Shown piece after piece: positions 12,297-19,630 of a stretch of DNA of 32,836 bases (position 1 is its first letter; each line of letters opens with the position of its first letter). The DNA lies in assembly GCA_021793315.1 (NCBI GenBank), contig JAJYSZ010000031.1, positions 1 to 32,836 of the forward strand. Reading direction: 5' to 3'. The notes beneath the pieces were generated by a model. That model had not been told where the DNA came from, did no database searches, and worked only from the letters and a program-made list of their open reading frames with translations. The translations under genes and the position numbers were made by a program. This DNA is from Bacillota bacterium. GTDB taxonomy: Bacteria > Bacillota > Sulfobacillia > JAJZYS01 > JAJYTV01.

Positions 12297-13408
12297 CAGG
12301 ACTCGGTCTGCCTGAGAGGCATGACGATGGCGAACTGATCGCGGCGTTCGAGATCCGGCCTGAAGCGGGCAGGGCTTTCGGCGTGCATCACTTCGAGCAC
12401 CACCGGACCGTCCGGCAATGAGCGCAGACCATCGACAAGGTATTTCGGTCCGAAGACGAGTTCCACGGGGTCGCCGCTCGTCTGCACCGGCACTTCCTCG
12501 GCACCTTGCCCGCCTTCGCTCGAACTCGCGCTGATGCGCACGAGGTTCTCTTCGACCTTCAGTCGCAGGCGCGCATTCTTCTGGTCTGCAACCAGCTGCG
12601 TGCGCTCGACGGCGGCGAGCACCGGGGCGAGGTCAAATTGGACCGTGGTGGCATAGCTGTCGAAGACCACCCTCCGCGTGTCCGGGAACTGCGCGCGGAT
12701 GGCCGTCAGGAACGTCGAGAGACCGCCTGGGGTGCGTAGAAGCATCCTGTTCGGCTCGAACCTGACCTCGATCTCGTCGTCCGGCAGAGCGCGGACGATT
12801 TCAGAGAGGGCCCTGGCCGGAAGCAGAATCTCCTGCTCCGGACCTTCGCTCGCAACAGGAACTCTCGCCCAGGCGAGCCGATGGTTGTCCGTCGTGGCGG
12901 CGGACAGGTAGCCTTCGCGCAGCGTGAGGTACATGCCGATCGTGAATAGACGTCCGTCATCACGTGCGGATACGGCATAGTTTGTCTTGCGCACGAGCTC
13001 CTTCAGGGAGTCGCCACGCACCATGAACGGTTCCACCTGGCTTTCAAAGTCAAGCGGGGGAAACTCTTCGCTGCGCAGCGTCGGCAGGTCGAAGCGGGAA
13101 CGCAGGAAGCGGATGCCGACCTGTCCCTCGAGCCCACGGAACTGCACCGAGGTCTCCGACGGCACCAGGCGCAGAAGATCTGCAAAGGTACGGGCTGGCA
13201 CCAGCACGGAGCCCTCCGCCTCGACCTCGGCAGGAACGGCCACACGCATGGCGAGTTCGCCGTCGGTTGCGGTGAGCTCTACCTCGCCTGTGCCCGCGCG
13301 CAGGAGCACCCCCGTCATGGACGGCACCTGGTCGCGCTGGGCTACGGCACGGGAGACGAGGACGAGGGCATCGGACAGGATCTGGGCTGGCGTCTCGAAG
13401 ATCAGCAT
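12296..13408 (-). CDS. dnaN: DNA polymerase III beta sliding clamp
   Basis: 370 residues, the usual length for the three-domain beta clamp that dimerises into a ring on DNA and tethers DNA polymerase III. Family features include VPARTFADLLR, TTDNHRLAWARVP in the middle domain, and the C-terminal IVMPLR that lines the partner-binding pocket. ATG at 13408; a weak GGGGTG lies about 8-13 bases upstream. It lies 239 bases downstream of dnaA across the origin region, as in Bacillus. No convincing promoter of its own is visible in the gap. Confidence 0.97.
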   Translation of the reverse strand: MLIFETPAQILSDALVLVSRAVAQRDQVPSMTGVLLRAGTGEVELTATDGELAMRVAVPAEVEAEGSVLVPARTFADLLRLVPSETSVQFRGLEGQVGIRFLRSRFDLPTLRSEEFPPLDFESQVEPFMVRGDSLKELVRKTNYAVSARDDGRLFTIGMYLTLREGYLSAATTDNHRLAWARVPVASEGPEQEILLPARALSEIVRALPDDEIEVRFEPNRMLLRTPGGLSTFLTAIRAQFPDTRRVVFDSYATTVQFDLAPVLAAVERTQLVADQKNARLRLKVEENLVRISASSSEGGQGAEEVPVQTSGDPVELVFGPKYLVDGLRSLPDGPVVLEVMHAESPARFRPDLERRDQFAIVMPLRQTES

Positions 13409-13647
13409 CGCGTATTCACCCCGCGTAAGAACTGCTTGGACTTACTTAATCAATCAAAGAAGCAGGAGCAGTAGAGGACGGGATAGTGTGGATATCCCCC
13501 GCGAGCCTGGAGCTGACGCGATTCCGGTTTGGGATGGAAAGTGGACAAGCTGGGGATGAACTCTGGGGATGTCCACAAGCCGGAAGTTGTCCCCATTGGA
13601 TGCACTGCATATCCGCAGGCCTTTCCACACCTTTGTGCACAGGTCGA
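13409..13647. other. oriC: Replication origin (oriC) in the dnaA-dnaN gap
   Basis: The 239-base gap holds an AT-rich stretch, a DnaA-trio array and several DnaA-box-like 9-mers: TGTGGATAT (13487-13495), AGTGGACAA (13540-13548), ATGTCCACA (13569-13577), CTTTCCACA (13621-13629) and TTGTGCACA (13633-13641). Only the first is close to TTATCCACA; the others have one to three differences. Together with the boxes at 15147-15179 this gives the two-part origin, flanking dnaA, known from Bacillus. The assignment rests on location and motifs. Confidence 0.85.
13434..13495 (-). other. Basal unwinding system: DnaA box, GC spacer, DnaA-trios, AT-rich DUE
   Basis: Read on the minus strand: box ATATCCACA (13495-13487), a GC-richer spacer (13486-13475), six trio triplets at 13474-13457 (plus-strand AAG AAG CAG GAG CAG TAG), then an AT-rich run through 13434 (plus TTACTTAATCAATC). 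This is the order box, spacer, trios, unwinding element described for Bacillus, where trios guide DnaA onto a single strand. Confidence 0.7.
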
Positions 13648-14994
13648 TCAAGAGCGGATCCTGTCGATGATCGACTCGAGAACCTCGCGGAACTGAGGGT
13701 CTGCGCGGAGATCGGTAGAGATCTTGTCGCAGGCGTGCATGACGGTGGAATGGTCGCGGCCACCGAACTCTTCGCCGATCTTCGGCAGGGAGCTGTCGGT
13801 GAGTTCGCGTGCGAGGTACATGGCGATCTGGCGTGGGTAGGAGACGGCCCGCGTGCGCTTCTTGGCGCTGAAGTCCTGGATGTCCAGGCTGTAGTACTCC
13901 GCCACCCTCTGCTGGATCATCGGAATCGTCACCTTGCGCACCTTCTGGGCGGGAAGGAGATCGTGCAAGGCGACAGGGGCGTAGTCCCTGGTGAACGGGA
14001 CGTGGTGGACGGAGCAGTATGCAATGAAGCGTATGAGTGCTCCCTCGAGTTCACGGATGTTCGTCTCGATGTGCGTGGCGATGAACTCGAGGGCTGCCGC
14101 GTCGACTTCGAGGTTGTCGGTCAGTGCCTTCTTGCGCAGGATGGCGAGGCGCATCTCGAAGTCCGGTGGCTGGATGTCGGTGATGAGACCCCACTCGAAG
14201 CGGGATCTGAGACGGCTCTCGAGGGTGGTGATCTCCTTCGGGGGCCTGTCCGAAGAGATGACGATCTGTTTCTGGGCGCCGTAGAGCGCCTCGAAGGTAT
14301 GGAAGAATTCCTCCTGCGTTCCGACCTTGCCGGAGATGAACTGGATGTCGTCGATCAGCATCAGGTCGATGGAGCGGTAGCGGCTCCTGAACTCGTAGCC
14401 CTTGCCTTCCATGACGGAATTGATCATGTCGTTCGTGAAGGTCTCGGCCGGGACGTACAGCACCTTGAGGTTGGGCCTGCGCTGCAGAGCAAGATTGCCG
14501 ATCGCCTGCATCAGGTGCGTCTTTCCGAGACCGACGCCACCGTAGATGAAGAGCGGATTGTAGGCGCGCCCCGGCATCTCGGCGACGGCTAGCGAAGCGG
14601 CGTGCGCGAGCCGGTTCGAGTTGCCGACGACGTAGCTGTCGAAGGTGAAGCGGGGATGCATCGTCACGCGGGCGCCGCCGGCTGCCTGTGCGGGTTGGGC
14701 AGGGGCTAGCGGGGCCGGCGGAATGAGTATGGCCCGCTGCTCACTTGCCTGCACCGTCAGGCGCACGTCGCAGGGCTCCTCTGCAGCGTCATGGACGGCT
14801 TGGGCGATCTGACCCCGCAGGTGCTCGTCCAGGGCACCGAGAGTCGACTCGGACGATGTCGCCAGCCAGAGCACGCCATCCTCGACGCCGAGCGGTCGCA
14901 TGGGATGCACCCAAGTTTCATAGCTTGGCCTAGGCAGAATCCGCTGCAGCAGGGCCCGCGCCTTGGACCAGATGACCTCAGCGCGGTCTTCCAT
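13648..14994 (-). CDS. dnaA: Chromosomal replication initiator DnaA
   Basis: 448 residues, close to Bacillus DnaA (446). Domain I is at 1-75 ([22 protein letters not shown]); domain II is a short Pro/Ala-rich linker near 90-108. The AAA+ domain III holds Walker A GGVGLGKT at 152-159 and Walker [11 protein letters not shown]. Domain IV has the DNA-binding signature [13 protein letters not shown] near the C-terminus. ATG at 14994 follows GAGGAGGG and matches the family start (MEDRAEVIW); the frame stays open to 15291 but runs through DnaA boxes and is not coding-like. The upstream box cluster suggests autoregulation. Confidence 0.97.
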   Translation of the reverse strand: MEDRAEVIWSKARALLQRILPRPSYETWVHPMRPLGVEDGVLWLATSSESTLGALDEHLRGQIAQAVHDAAEEPCDVRLTVQASEQRAILIPPAPLAPAQPAQAAGGARVTMHPRFTFDSYVVGNSNRLAHAASLAVAEMPGRAYNPLFIYGGVGLGKTHLMQAIGNLALQRRPNLKVLYVPAETFTNDMINSVMEGKGYEFRSRYRSIDLMLIDDIQFISGKVGTQEEFFHTFEALYGAQKQIVISSDRPPKEITTLESRLRSRFEWGLITDIQPPDFEMRLAILRKKALTDNLEVDAAALEFIATHIETNIRELEGALIRFIAYCSVHHVPFTRDYAPVALHDLLPAQKVRKVTIPMIQQRVAEYYSLDIQDFSAKKRTRAVSYPRQIAMYLARELTDSSLPKIGEEFGGRDHSTVMHACDKISTDLRADPQFREVLESIIDRIRS

Positions 14995-15033
14995 CGTAGC
15001 CTTGCCCTCCTCGTCTGGCGGGATCGCCCGCGG

Positions 15034-15062
15034 GTTATAATCGTATGCAGACACCTTCGGAA
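15034..15062 (-). promoter_or_regulatory. Probable dnaA promoter
   Basis: The minus strand has TATAAC (15039-15034) 17 bases after TTCCGA (15062-15057). The -10 is good and the -35 weak. The start would lie near 15027, about 33 bases before the dnaA ATG and downstream of the DnaA boxes. Confidence 0.45.
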
Positions 15063-15146
15063 GCTCCGCATCGGCCAGAAGCGGCAGTATCTCGGACGGA
15101 TCGGGCATTCGGGCACGATTACCAGGCTTCATAAGAAACCCACACC

Positions 15147-15179
15147 TTATCAACAGCGTTGTCCACATGCTGTGGATAA
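15147..15179. promoter_or_regulatory. Cluster of three DnaA boxes upstream of dnaA
   Basis: TTATCAACA (15147-15155), TTGTCCACA (15159-15167) and TGTGGATAA (15171-15179, a perfect consensus box on the minus strand). The last two face each other across TGC. This is the best DnaA-box cluster in the window and matches the dnaA-upstream half of a bipartite origin. It probably also represses dnaA. Confidence 0.9.
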
Positions 15180-15271
15180 TGAAAATGGCCGCCCGTTGCA
15201 GTCTCGAGGGTGGCCTTCCGATGATAGCAAAGGTGCGGCCTCGGGGCAAGAAGTGGAAAGCGTGCCCGGCC

Positions 15272-15301
15272 TTGACACAAGCCGTGCTCAACCACTACAA
15301 T
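15272..15301 (+). promoter_or_regulatory. Strong SigA-type promoter for rpmH
   Basis: TTGACA (15272-15277), an 18-base spacer, and TACAAT (15296-15301). It is one of the best promoters in the window and probably drives rpmH-rnpA-yidD-yidC-jag-rsmG. Confidence 0.8.
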
Positions 15302-15332
15302 CCTAGTGCTTTTGCTCCCGGAGGTGGACAGG

Positions 15333-15467
15333 GTGAAGAGGACATTCCAGCCGAACAGGCGCCGTCGCGCGAAGGTGCATGGCTTCCGCCTGCGCATGAA
15401 GACGAAGACCGGGCGCAACGTGCTGCGCGCACGCCGACTCAAAGGGCGCAAGCGTCTCTCCGCTTAG
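15333..15467 (+). CDS. rpmH: 50S ribosomal protein bL34
   Basis: 44 residues, full length for bL34: [20 protein letters not shown] at the start, then [18 protein letters not shown] and the end KRLSA. Very basic, binds 23S rRNA in the large subunit. GTG start at 15333, with GGAGGTG 6 bases upstream; stop TAG at 15465. It lies divergent to dnaA, as in nearly all bacteria, and is the first gene of the plus-strand operon. Confidence 0.98.
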   Translation: MKRTFQPNRRRRAKVHGFRLRMKTKTGRNVLRARRLKGRKRLSA

Positions 15468-15468
15468 C

Positions 15469-15819
15469 GTGATCCAGGAGGAGAGGCTGCGCAGGCCGGC
15501 TGCCGTGCAGTCGGTCTTTGCTCGCGGAGCACGCTTCGCGAACCGCCGCCTTATCCTCTTCGTCAGCGAGGGAGAGGATGGTCGGCGGCGCTGTGCGTTT
15601 GCGGCCGGCAAGAAACTGGGCGGTGCCGTGCAGCGCAACCGTTTGCGGCGCAGGATGCGCGAGGCCTACCGGAGAGAGCGGAAGGAGTTTTTGCGCGGAT
15701 GCGATCTGGTGCTGCTGGCCAGGCCGGACACGGACGAGGCGTCCTTCGAGGACCTCTGCTCGGCGCTGCGCGAGCTTCTGCGCAAGGCGGAGGCGTCGCG
15801 GCACGCGGGCTCTCCGTAG
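15469..15819 (+). CDS. rnpA: Ribonuclease P protein component
   Basis: 116 residues. The basic protein binds the RNase P RNA and helps mature tRNA 5' ends. The RNR signature is present as [16 protein letters not shown], with [19 protein letters not shown] at the start for the central cleft and [13 protein letters not shown] before the signature. GTG at 15469 lies one base after the rpmH stop; no clear ribosome-binding site is visible, so coupling to rpmH is likely. The stop overlaps the start of yidD. Confidence 0.95.
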   Translation: MIQEERLRRPAAVQSVFARGARFANRRLILFVSEGEDGRRRCAFAAGKKLGGAVQRNRLRRRMREAYRRERKEFLRGCDLVLLARPDTDEASFEDLCSALRELLRKAEASRHAGSP

Positions 15820-16022
15820 TGGTCCTTACCGCGCTGATCCGGTTCTACCGGCGCTTCATCTCACCCCTGTCAGGCGCGCATTGTCGATACACGCCAACGT
15901 GCTCGCAGTACGCCCTCACCGCCATCGAGCGGTACGGCGCCCGCAAGGGCGGCCGGATGGCGATCAAGAGACTGCTGCGCTGCCACCCGTTCCATCCTGG
16001 CGGATGGGATCCTGTTCCCTAG
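15819..16022 (+). CDS. yidD: Membrane protein insertion efficiency factor YidD
   Basis: 67 residues. The conserved block [19 protein letters not shown], followed by [11 protein letters not shown] and the end [14 protein letters not shown], is diagnostic of YidD, a small membrane-associated protein that helps YidC-dependent insertion. GTG at 15819 overlaps the rnpA stop (TAGTG). It is followed by yidC after 21 bases. Confidence 0.94.
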   Translation: MVLTALIRFYRRFISPLSGAHCRYTPTCSQYALTAIERYGARKGGRMAIKRLLRCHPFHPGGWDPVP

Positions 16023-16043
16023 CAGGCGGAAGGAGATACAGTC

Positions 16044-16697
16044 TTGGCGCTGTTCAACGCGCTGGTCTCGGGTATGCAGTGGGTGATGCAGTTCTTCTAC
16101 CACATTACCCACAGTTACGGCCTAGCGATCATTCTGCTGACGATCGTGGTACGTGTGGTCATCATGCCGCTGTACCATGGTCAGTTGCGCTATATGCGCA
16201 AGATGCAGGAAGTGCAGCCGGAGATGAAGCGCCTGCAGGAGAAGTACAAGAAGGATCCCCAGCGTCTCAACCAGGAGACGATGGATCTCTACAAGCGGGT
16301 GGGCACGAACCCGCTTTCCGGCTGCATTCCGATGATCGTGCAGCTGCCGATCCTGTACGCCCTGTTCGCAGGGCTCGAGCACTTCCCGTACATCGGATCG
16401 AAGGCGTTCCTGTGGCTGCCGAACCTGTCGCTGCCGGACCCCTACTACATCCTGCCGATCATCGTGGCAGGCACGACCCTGTGGCAGACGTTCGTCACGA
16501 TGCCCAGGACAAGTACGGACCGCTCCCAGCAGATGATCACCTATATCATGATGCCGGCCTTGCTGTTCTTCATCAGCATGCGCTACGCCAGCGGGCTTTC
16601 GCTCTACTGGGCAGTGGCCACCCTGTTCACGGTTGGTCAGAGCTATTTGAGCGGAGCCGGCAGACCGCAAGTGTCGGCGGCGAAGGTGCAGAAGTAG
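16044..16697 (+). CDS. yidC: Membrane protein insertase YidC/Oxa1 (SpoIIIJ-type)
   Basis: 217 residues. Five membrane helices of the insertase core are visible, with the conserved hydrophilic-groove Arg in the first (TIVVRVVIMPL) and the cytoplasmic hairpin MRKMQEVQPEMKRLQEKYKKD. NPLSGCIPMIVQLPILYALF follows. It inserts proteins into the membrane with or without SecYEG; in spore formers a copy is needed for engulfment-stage signalling. The lipoprotein signal peptide typical of SpoIIIJ is absent, and an in-frame stop at 16020 rules out a longer start. TTG at 16044 follows GGAAGGAG. The C-terminal basic tail is short. Confidence 0.95.
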   Translation: MALFNALVSGMQWVMQFFYHITHSYGLAIILLTIVVRVVIMPLYHGQLRYMRKMQEVQPEMKRLQEKYKKDPQRLNQETMDLYKRVGTNPLSGCIPMIVQLPILYALFAGLEHFPYIGSKAFLWLPNLSLPDPYYILPIIVAGTTLWQTFVTMPRTSTDRSQQMITYIMMPALLFFISMRYASGLSLYWAVATLFTVGQSYLSGAGRPQVSAAKVQK

Positions 16698-16698
16698 C

Positions 16699-17313
16699 AT
16701 GGATGAACTAGAAGAGATCGAAGTCGAGGGACAAACCCTCGAAGAGGCAAAGCTTCGGGCCGAGGGTCGACTTGGTGCGCTTATGGAGGACATCGAATTC
16801 ACCGTCCTTCAGGAGGGCAAGTCCGGCGTGCTCGGCCTGTTTTCGCGTCCGTGGCGCGTGCGCGCGCGGCGTAAGGAGTCTGTGGGCGAACGCGCAGCGG
16901 AGCTCGTGCAGGCGTTCTTCAAGGAACTCGGCGCAGAGGTGCAGCCTACCGTGACCCGGGACGAAGACCACGTCCTGGTCGCGGTGGACGGGGACTTCGG
17001 CTGGTTTTTGCACAGGCGCGGTGAGGCTCTTGACGCGTTGCAGTACCTGGTTGCAGCCGCGGTGGGCAAGAAGGGCGGCGAGCGCATCGTGCTCGATGCC
17101 GGCGGCTACCGTGCGCAGCGGCGCCAGGCGCTCGAGAAGATGGCCCGCGAAGTTGCCATGCGGGTGCTTGAGAGCGGTCAGGAGTCTGTGCTCGAGGTGA
17201 TGCCCGCCAGCGAGCGTCGCATCATCCACAGCGTGATCCAGGAATACCCGGACCTGCAGAGCCAGAGTCGCGGCGAGGACCCGCACCGTCAGGTGGTCGT
17301 GCAGAAGCGGTGA
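16699..17313 (+). CDS. jag: RNA-binding protein Jag/KhpB (Jag-N, KH, R3H)
   Basis: 204 residues. The Jag-N domain is at 1-55 (VEGQTLEEAKLRAEGRLG, KSGVLGLFSRP), the KH domain at about 70-135 and the R3H domain at 140-204 (MPASERRIIHSVIQEYP). KhpB binds RNA and affects cell division and envelope growth; the gene follows yidC in most Firmicutes. The KH loop reads LHRRGEALDALQYLV, so the first Gly of the usual GxxG is His. ATG at 16699 is one base after the yidC stop. The stop overlaps the rsmG start as GTGA. Confidence 0.93.
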   Translation: MDELEEIEVEGQTLEEAKLRAEGRLGALMEDIEFTVLQEGKSGVLGLFSRPWRVRARRKESVGERAAELVQAFFKELGAEVQPTVTRDEDHVLVAVDGDFGWFLHRRGEALDALQYLVAAAVGKKGGERIVLDAGGYRAQRRQALEKMAREVAMRVLESGQESVLEVMPASERRIIHSVIQEYPDLQSQSRGEDPHRQVVVQKR

Positions 17314-18038
17314 AGGGCGAGCTCTCTTCCCTGCTGAGCGAGGCGGGGATCGCTCTAGGCGACCTGGCCGTGGAGCGACTTTTGGCTTATCAGACGCTGG
17401 TGGCCGAGGCGAACGTGACGCAGAATCTCACTGCGTTGCGCTCGCCTGAAGTTTTTCTGCGCGAAGGTATCCTGGATAGCCTGCTTGCCTGGAGAGCCCT
17501 CGGCATGGAGGCGCAGGAGGTCCTGGACGTGGGTAGCGGCGCCGGGCTACCGGCGCTCGTCTGGCTTGCGGCCGGCTGCGCCAAGAGGGCGGTGCTGCTT
17601 GAGGCCGAGAAGCGCAAGGGGGAGTTCCTCCGCGCGGCGGCACAAGGACTTGGACTCGACGTGACGGTCAGGTGGGGCCGGGCCGAGGAAGAGGCGCATG
17701 GGCAGATGCGGGACCGCTATGGCCTTGTGACCGCACGGGCCGTGGCGAGTGCGCCGGTTGCGGTGGAGATTTGCGGCGGTCTCGTGCGGCCGGGCGGTTG
17801 CCTTTGTCTCTTGAAGGGTGAACCGGGGAGAGCCGCAGAGGAGGCCTCTGCCGCCGCTCCGGTCGCGGCGCGCATGGGGTTTGGCAAGGCGGAGCGGAGG
17901 AACTACCTGTTGGCGGAGGGCGTCGAGCGCACGCTGCTGATCTATCGCAAGGAACGTGCCACGCCGGCTGGCCGGCCGACGTCGTTCGCGCGGCTGAAGC
18001 GTGAGTTCCCGTCACAGAAGGGTGCGGCGGAAAGGTAA
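17310..18038 (+). CDS. rsmG: 16S rRNA (guanine(527)-N7)-methyltransferase RsmG
   Basis: 242 residues. RsmG uses SAM to methylate G527 of 16S rRNA. The SAM-binding motif is VLDVGSGAGLPALVWL near residue 72, followed by acidic VLLEAEKRKGEFL; NLTALRSPEVFLREGILDSL precedes it. GTG at 17310 overlaps the jag stop by four bases. In most Firmicutes mnmE and mnmG stand between jag and rsmG; here the genes touch. The basic C-terminal tail (about 25 residues) is longer than usual. Confidence 0.95.
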   Translation: MKGELSSLLSEAGIALGDLAVERLLAYQTLVAEANVTQNLTALRSPEVFLREGILDSLLAWRALGMEAQEVLDVGSGAGLPALVWLAAGCAKRAVLLEAEKRKGEFLRAAAQGLGLDVTVRWGRAEEEAHGQMRDRYGLVTARAVASAPVAVEICGGLVRPGGCLCLLKGEPGRAAEEASAAAPVAARMGFGKAERRNYLLAEGVERTLLIYRKERATPAGRPTSFARLKREFPSQKGAAER

Positions 18039-18083
18039 GGCGCCCGGAAAGGCGAATAGCCCAAGTCATTGGGAGGTTTGCCT

Positions 18084-18833
18084 GTGCCGCCGGAGCTGAT
18101 CGCGGTGGCCCCGCAGGACGTCCGGCGGAGCCCGCATCAGGCGCGAAAGGATTTTGATGCGCGAGCGCTTGAAGGGCTCGCGCAGTCTTTGCGCTTGCAC
18201 GGCATGCTGCAGCCAATCGTCGTCAGAAGATCCGAGGAGGGCCTGGAGCTGATTGCGGGCGAACGACGCCTGCGGGCTGCTCTCGCGGCCGGTCTTACCA
18301 GCATTCCCGCACTCGTCGAGGAGGCCACGCCGTTCGAGAGCGCCCTGCGGGGGTTGGTGGAGAACCTCCAGCGGACCGACCTTGGTGTATTCGAGGAGGC
18401 TGAGGGCTACCAGCGGGTGATGCGGGAGTTCGACCTTTCGCAGACGGAACTCGGCAAGCGAATTGGGCGCAGCCAGGGCGCGATCGCGAACAAGCTCCGC
18501 CTGCTCCGGCTAGGGGAGGAGATCCGCGAACTTGCGCAATCGGGCGGCCTTGGGGAGCGTCACCTGCGTGCACTGCTGCGCGTCGCCGGCGTCACGAGGC
18601 TCGAGCTTGCACGGCAGGCGGCCCAGGAGGGCTGGACGGCGAAAGAGCTCGAGGCGCGGGTGAGGACTATTTCCCGGGAAATGCCGAGGCGCTATGTGAA
18701 GGACGTGCGCATTGTGGTCAACGCCCTGCGCGAGAGCGTGCAGAGATTGCAGGCGGCGGGCGTTGCGGTGGAGATGGCGGAAGAAGCGACCGAGGACGCG
18801 CTTGAGCTGCGGCTGCGCATACCGCGGCGCTGA
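18084..18833 (+). CDS. noc: Nucleoid occlusion protein Noc (ParB-family CTPase)
   Basis: 249 residues. CTP-binding boxes are visible: LIAGERRLRAA and VENLQRTDL. The helix-turn-helix is LSQTELGKRIGRSQGAIANKLRLLRL. Noc spreads on DNA from its binding sites and, in Bacillus, tethers DNA to the membrane to block division over the nucleoid. The Noc identity is supported by the location before parA and by a perfect Noc site inside the gene. The start GTG at 18084 lies 7 bases after GGGAGG; an upstream TTG (18069) sits before that site. Either way the protein begins close to the core and lacks the amphipathic N-terminal helix of Bacillus Noc. Confidence 0.88.
   Translation: MPPELIAVAPQDVRRSPHQARKDFDARALEGLAQSLRLHGMLQPIVVRRSEEGLELIAGERRLRAALAAGLTSIPALVEEATPFESALRGLVENLQRTDLGVFEEAEGYQRVMREFDLSQTELGKRIGRSQGAIANKLRLLRLGEEIRELAQSGGLGERHLRALLRVAGVTRLELARQAAQEGWTAKELEARVRTISREMPRRYVKDVRIVVNALRESVQRLQAAGVAVEMAEEATEDALELRLRIPRR
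18669..18682. promoter_or_regulatory. Noc-binding site (NBS) inside noc
   Basis: ATTTCCCGGGAAAT is a perfect 14-bp palindrome identical to the Bacillus Noc-binding consensus; the outer bases are T on the left and G on the right. It lies within the noc coding region, in the codons for the RTISREM stretch. It indicates that the ParB paralogue here has Noc specificity. Confidence 0.88.
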
Positions 18834-18844
18834 GGAGGATGGCC

Positions 18845-19630
18845 GTGGGACGTGTCGTGGCGATCGCGAATCAGAAGGGCGGCGTCGGCAAGACAACGAC
18901 GGCGATCAATCTCGGCGCGTGTCTGGCGGAGCTCGGCCAGAGGGTGCTCCTCTGCGATATCGACCCGCAGGGCAACGCGACGACTGGCCTCGGGATTCGC
19001 AAGGCAGACAGCGAGCAGAGCATGTACGAGGTGATCATCGACAGTCAGCCGATGCGGGACGCGGTACAGGCGACATCGGTCGAAGGGTTGCATATCGTGC
19101 CGGGCTCGGTCGATCTGGCGGGAGCCGAGGTGGAACTGGTCACCACGGAGCGGCGGGAGTACCGGCTGCGGCAGGCTCTGGAGCCGATGCGGCCGCGCTA
19201 CGACTTCGTGATCGTGGACTGCCCGCCGTCCTTAGGTCTCATGACACTGAACGCCCTGACCGCGGCGGATACGGTGCTGATTCCGCTCCAGTGCGAGTAC
19301 TACGCCATGGAGGGGCTGACGCAGCTGCTGCGGACCGTGCAACTGGTGCAGGGCGGGCTCAATCCGGGGTTGCGCATCGAGGGGATCGTGCTGACCATGT
19401 TCGACGGCAGGACCAATCTTTCGATCCAGGTAGCGGACGAGGTCAAGCGCTACTACCGCGAAAAGGTGTACCGGACGGTAATTCCGCGGAGTGTGCGCCT
19501 GAGCGAGGCGCCAAGCCACGGTCGGCCGATCTCGCGCTACGACCCGCGGTCGCGGAGCAGCGAGGTATACAAGGAGCTTGCAAGGGAGGTGCTGGCACGT
19601 GGCGAAGCGGGGACTAGGGCGCGGGCTTGA
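18845..19630 (+). CDS. parA: Chromosome partitioning ATPase ParA/Soj
   Basis: 261 residues. Deviant Walker A KGGVGKTT near residue 11, then LCDIDPQGNATTGLG, and the Walker B region FVIVDCPPSLGLMTLNAL. ParA binds DNA as an ATP dimer, is stimulated by ParB to hydrolyse ATP, and also controls DnaA in Bacillus. An ATG at 18839 touches the GGAGG (18834-18838), so the GTG at 18845, 6 bases after it, is the more likely start; this choice is by spacing. The 3' end overlaps parB by 32 bases. Confidence 0.96.
   Translation: MGRVVAIANQKGGVGKTTTAINLGACLAELGQRVLLCDIDPQGNATTGLGIRKADSEQSMYEVIIDSQPMRDAVQATSVEGLHIVPGSVDLAGAEVELVTTERREYRLRQALEPMRPRYDFVIVDCPPSLGLMTLNALTAADTVLIPLQCEYYAMEGLTQLLRTVQLVQGGLNPGLRIEGIVLTMFDGRTNLSIQVADEVKRYYREKVYRTVIPRSVRLSEAPSHGRPISRYDPRSRSSEVYKELAREVLARGEAGTRARA

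Larger units (their letters stand above)
14995..15332. other. dnaA-rpmH divergent intergenic region
   Basis: This 338-base gap contains the dnaA promoter (minus), the three-box DnaA cluster and the rpmH promoter (plus), listed separately. In between (about 15180-15270) I see no gene, repeat or clear motif. An in-frame upstream extension of dnaA through this region is not supported. Confidence 0.75.

Noticed and set aside
13409-13470. A dnaN promoter within oriC
   Set aside because: No -35/-10 pair at acceptable spacing on the minus strand.
13540-13548. AGTGGACAA and similar 9-mers as strong DnaA boxes
   Set aside because: They differ from TTATCCACA by two or more bases; mentioned only as weak boxes inside oriC.
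14995-15291. Upstream extension of dnaA to 15291
   Set aside because: The open frame crosses DnaA boxes and the promoter; residues are unlike DnaA, and the ATG at 14994 has a good ribosome-binding site and the family start.
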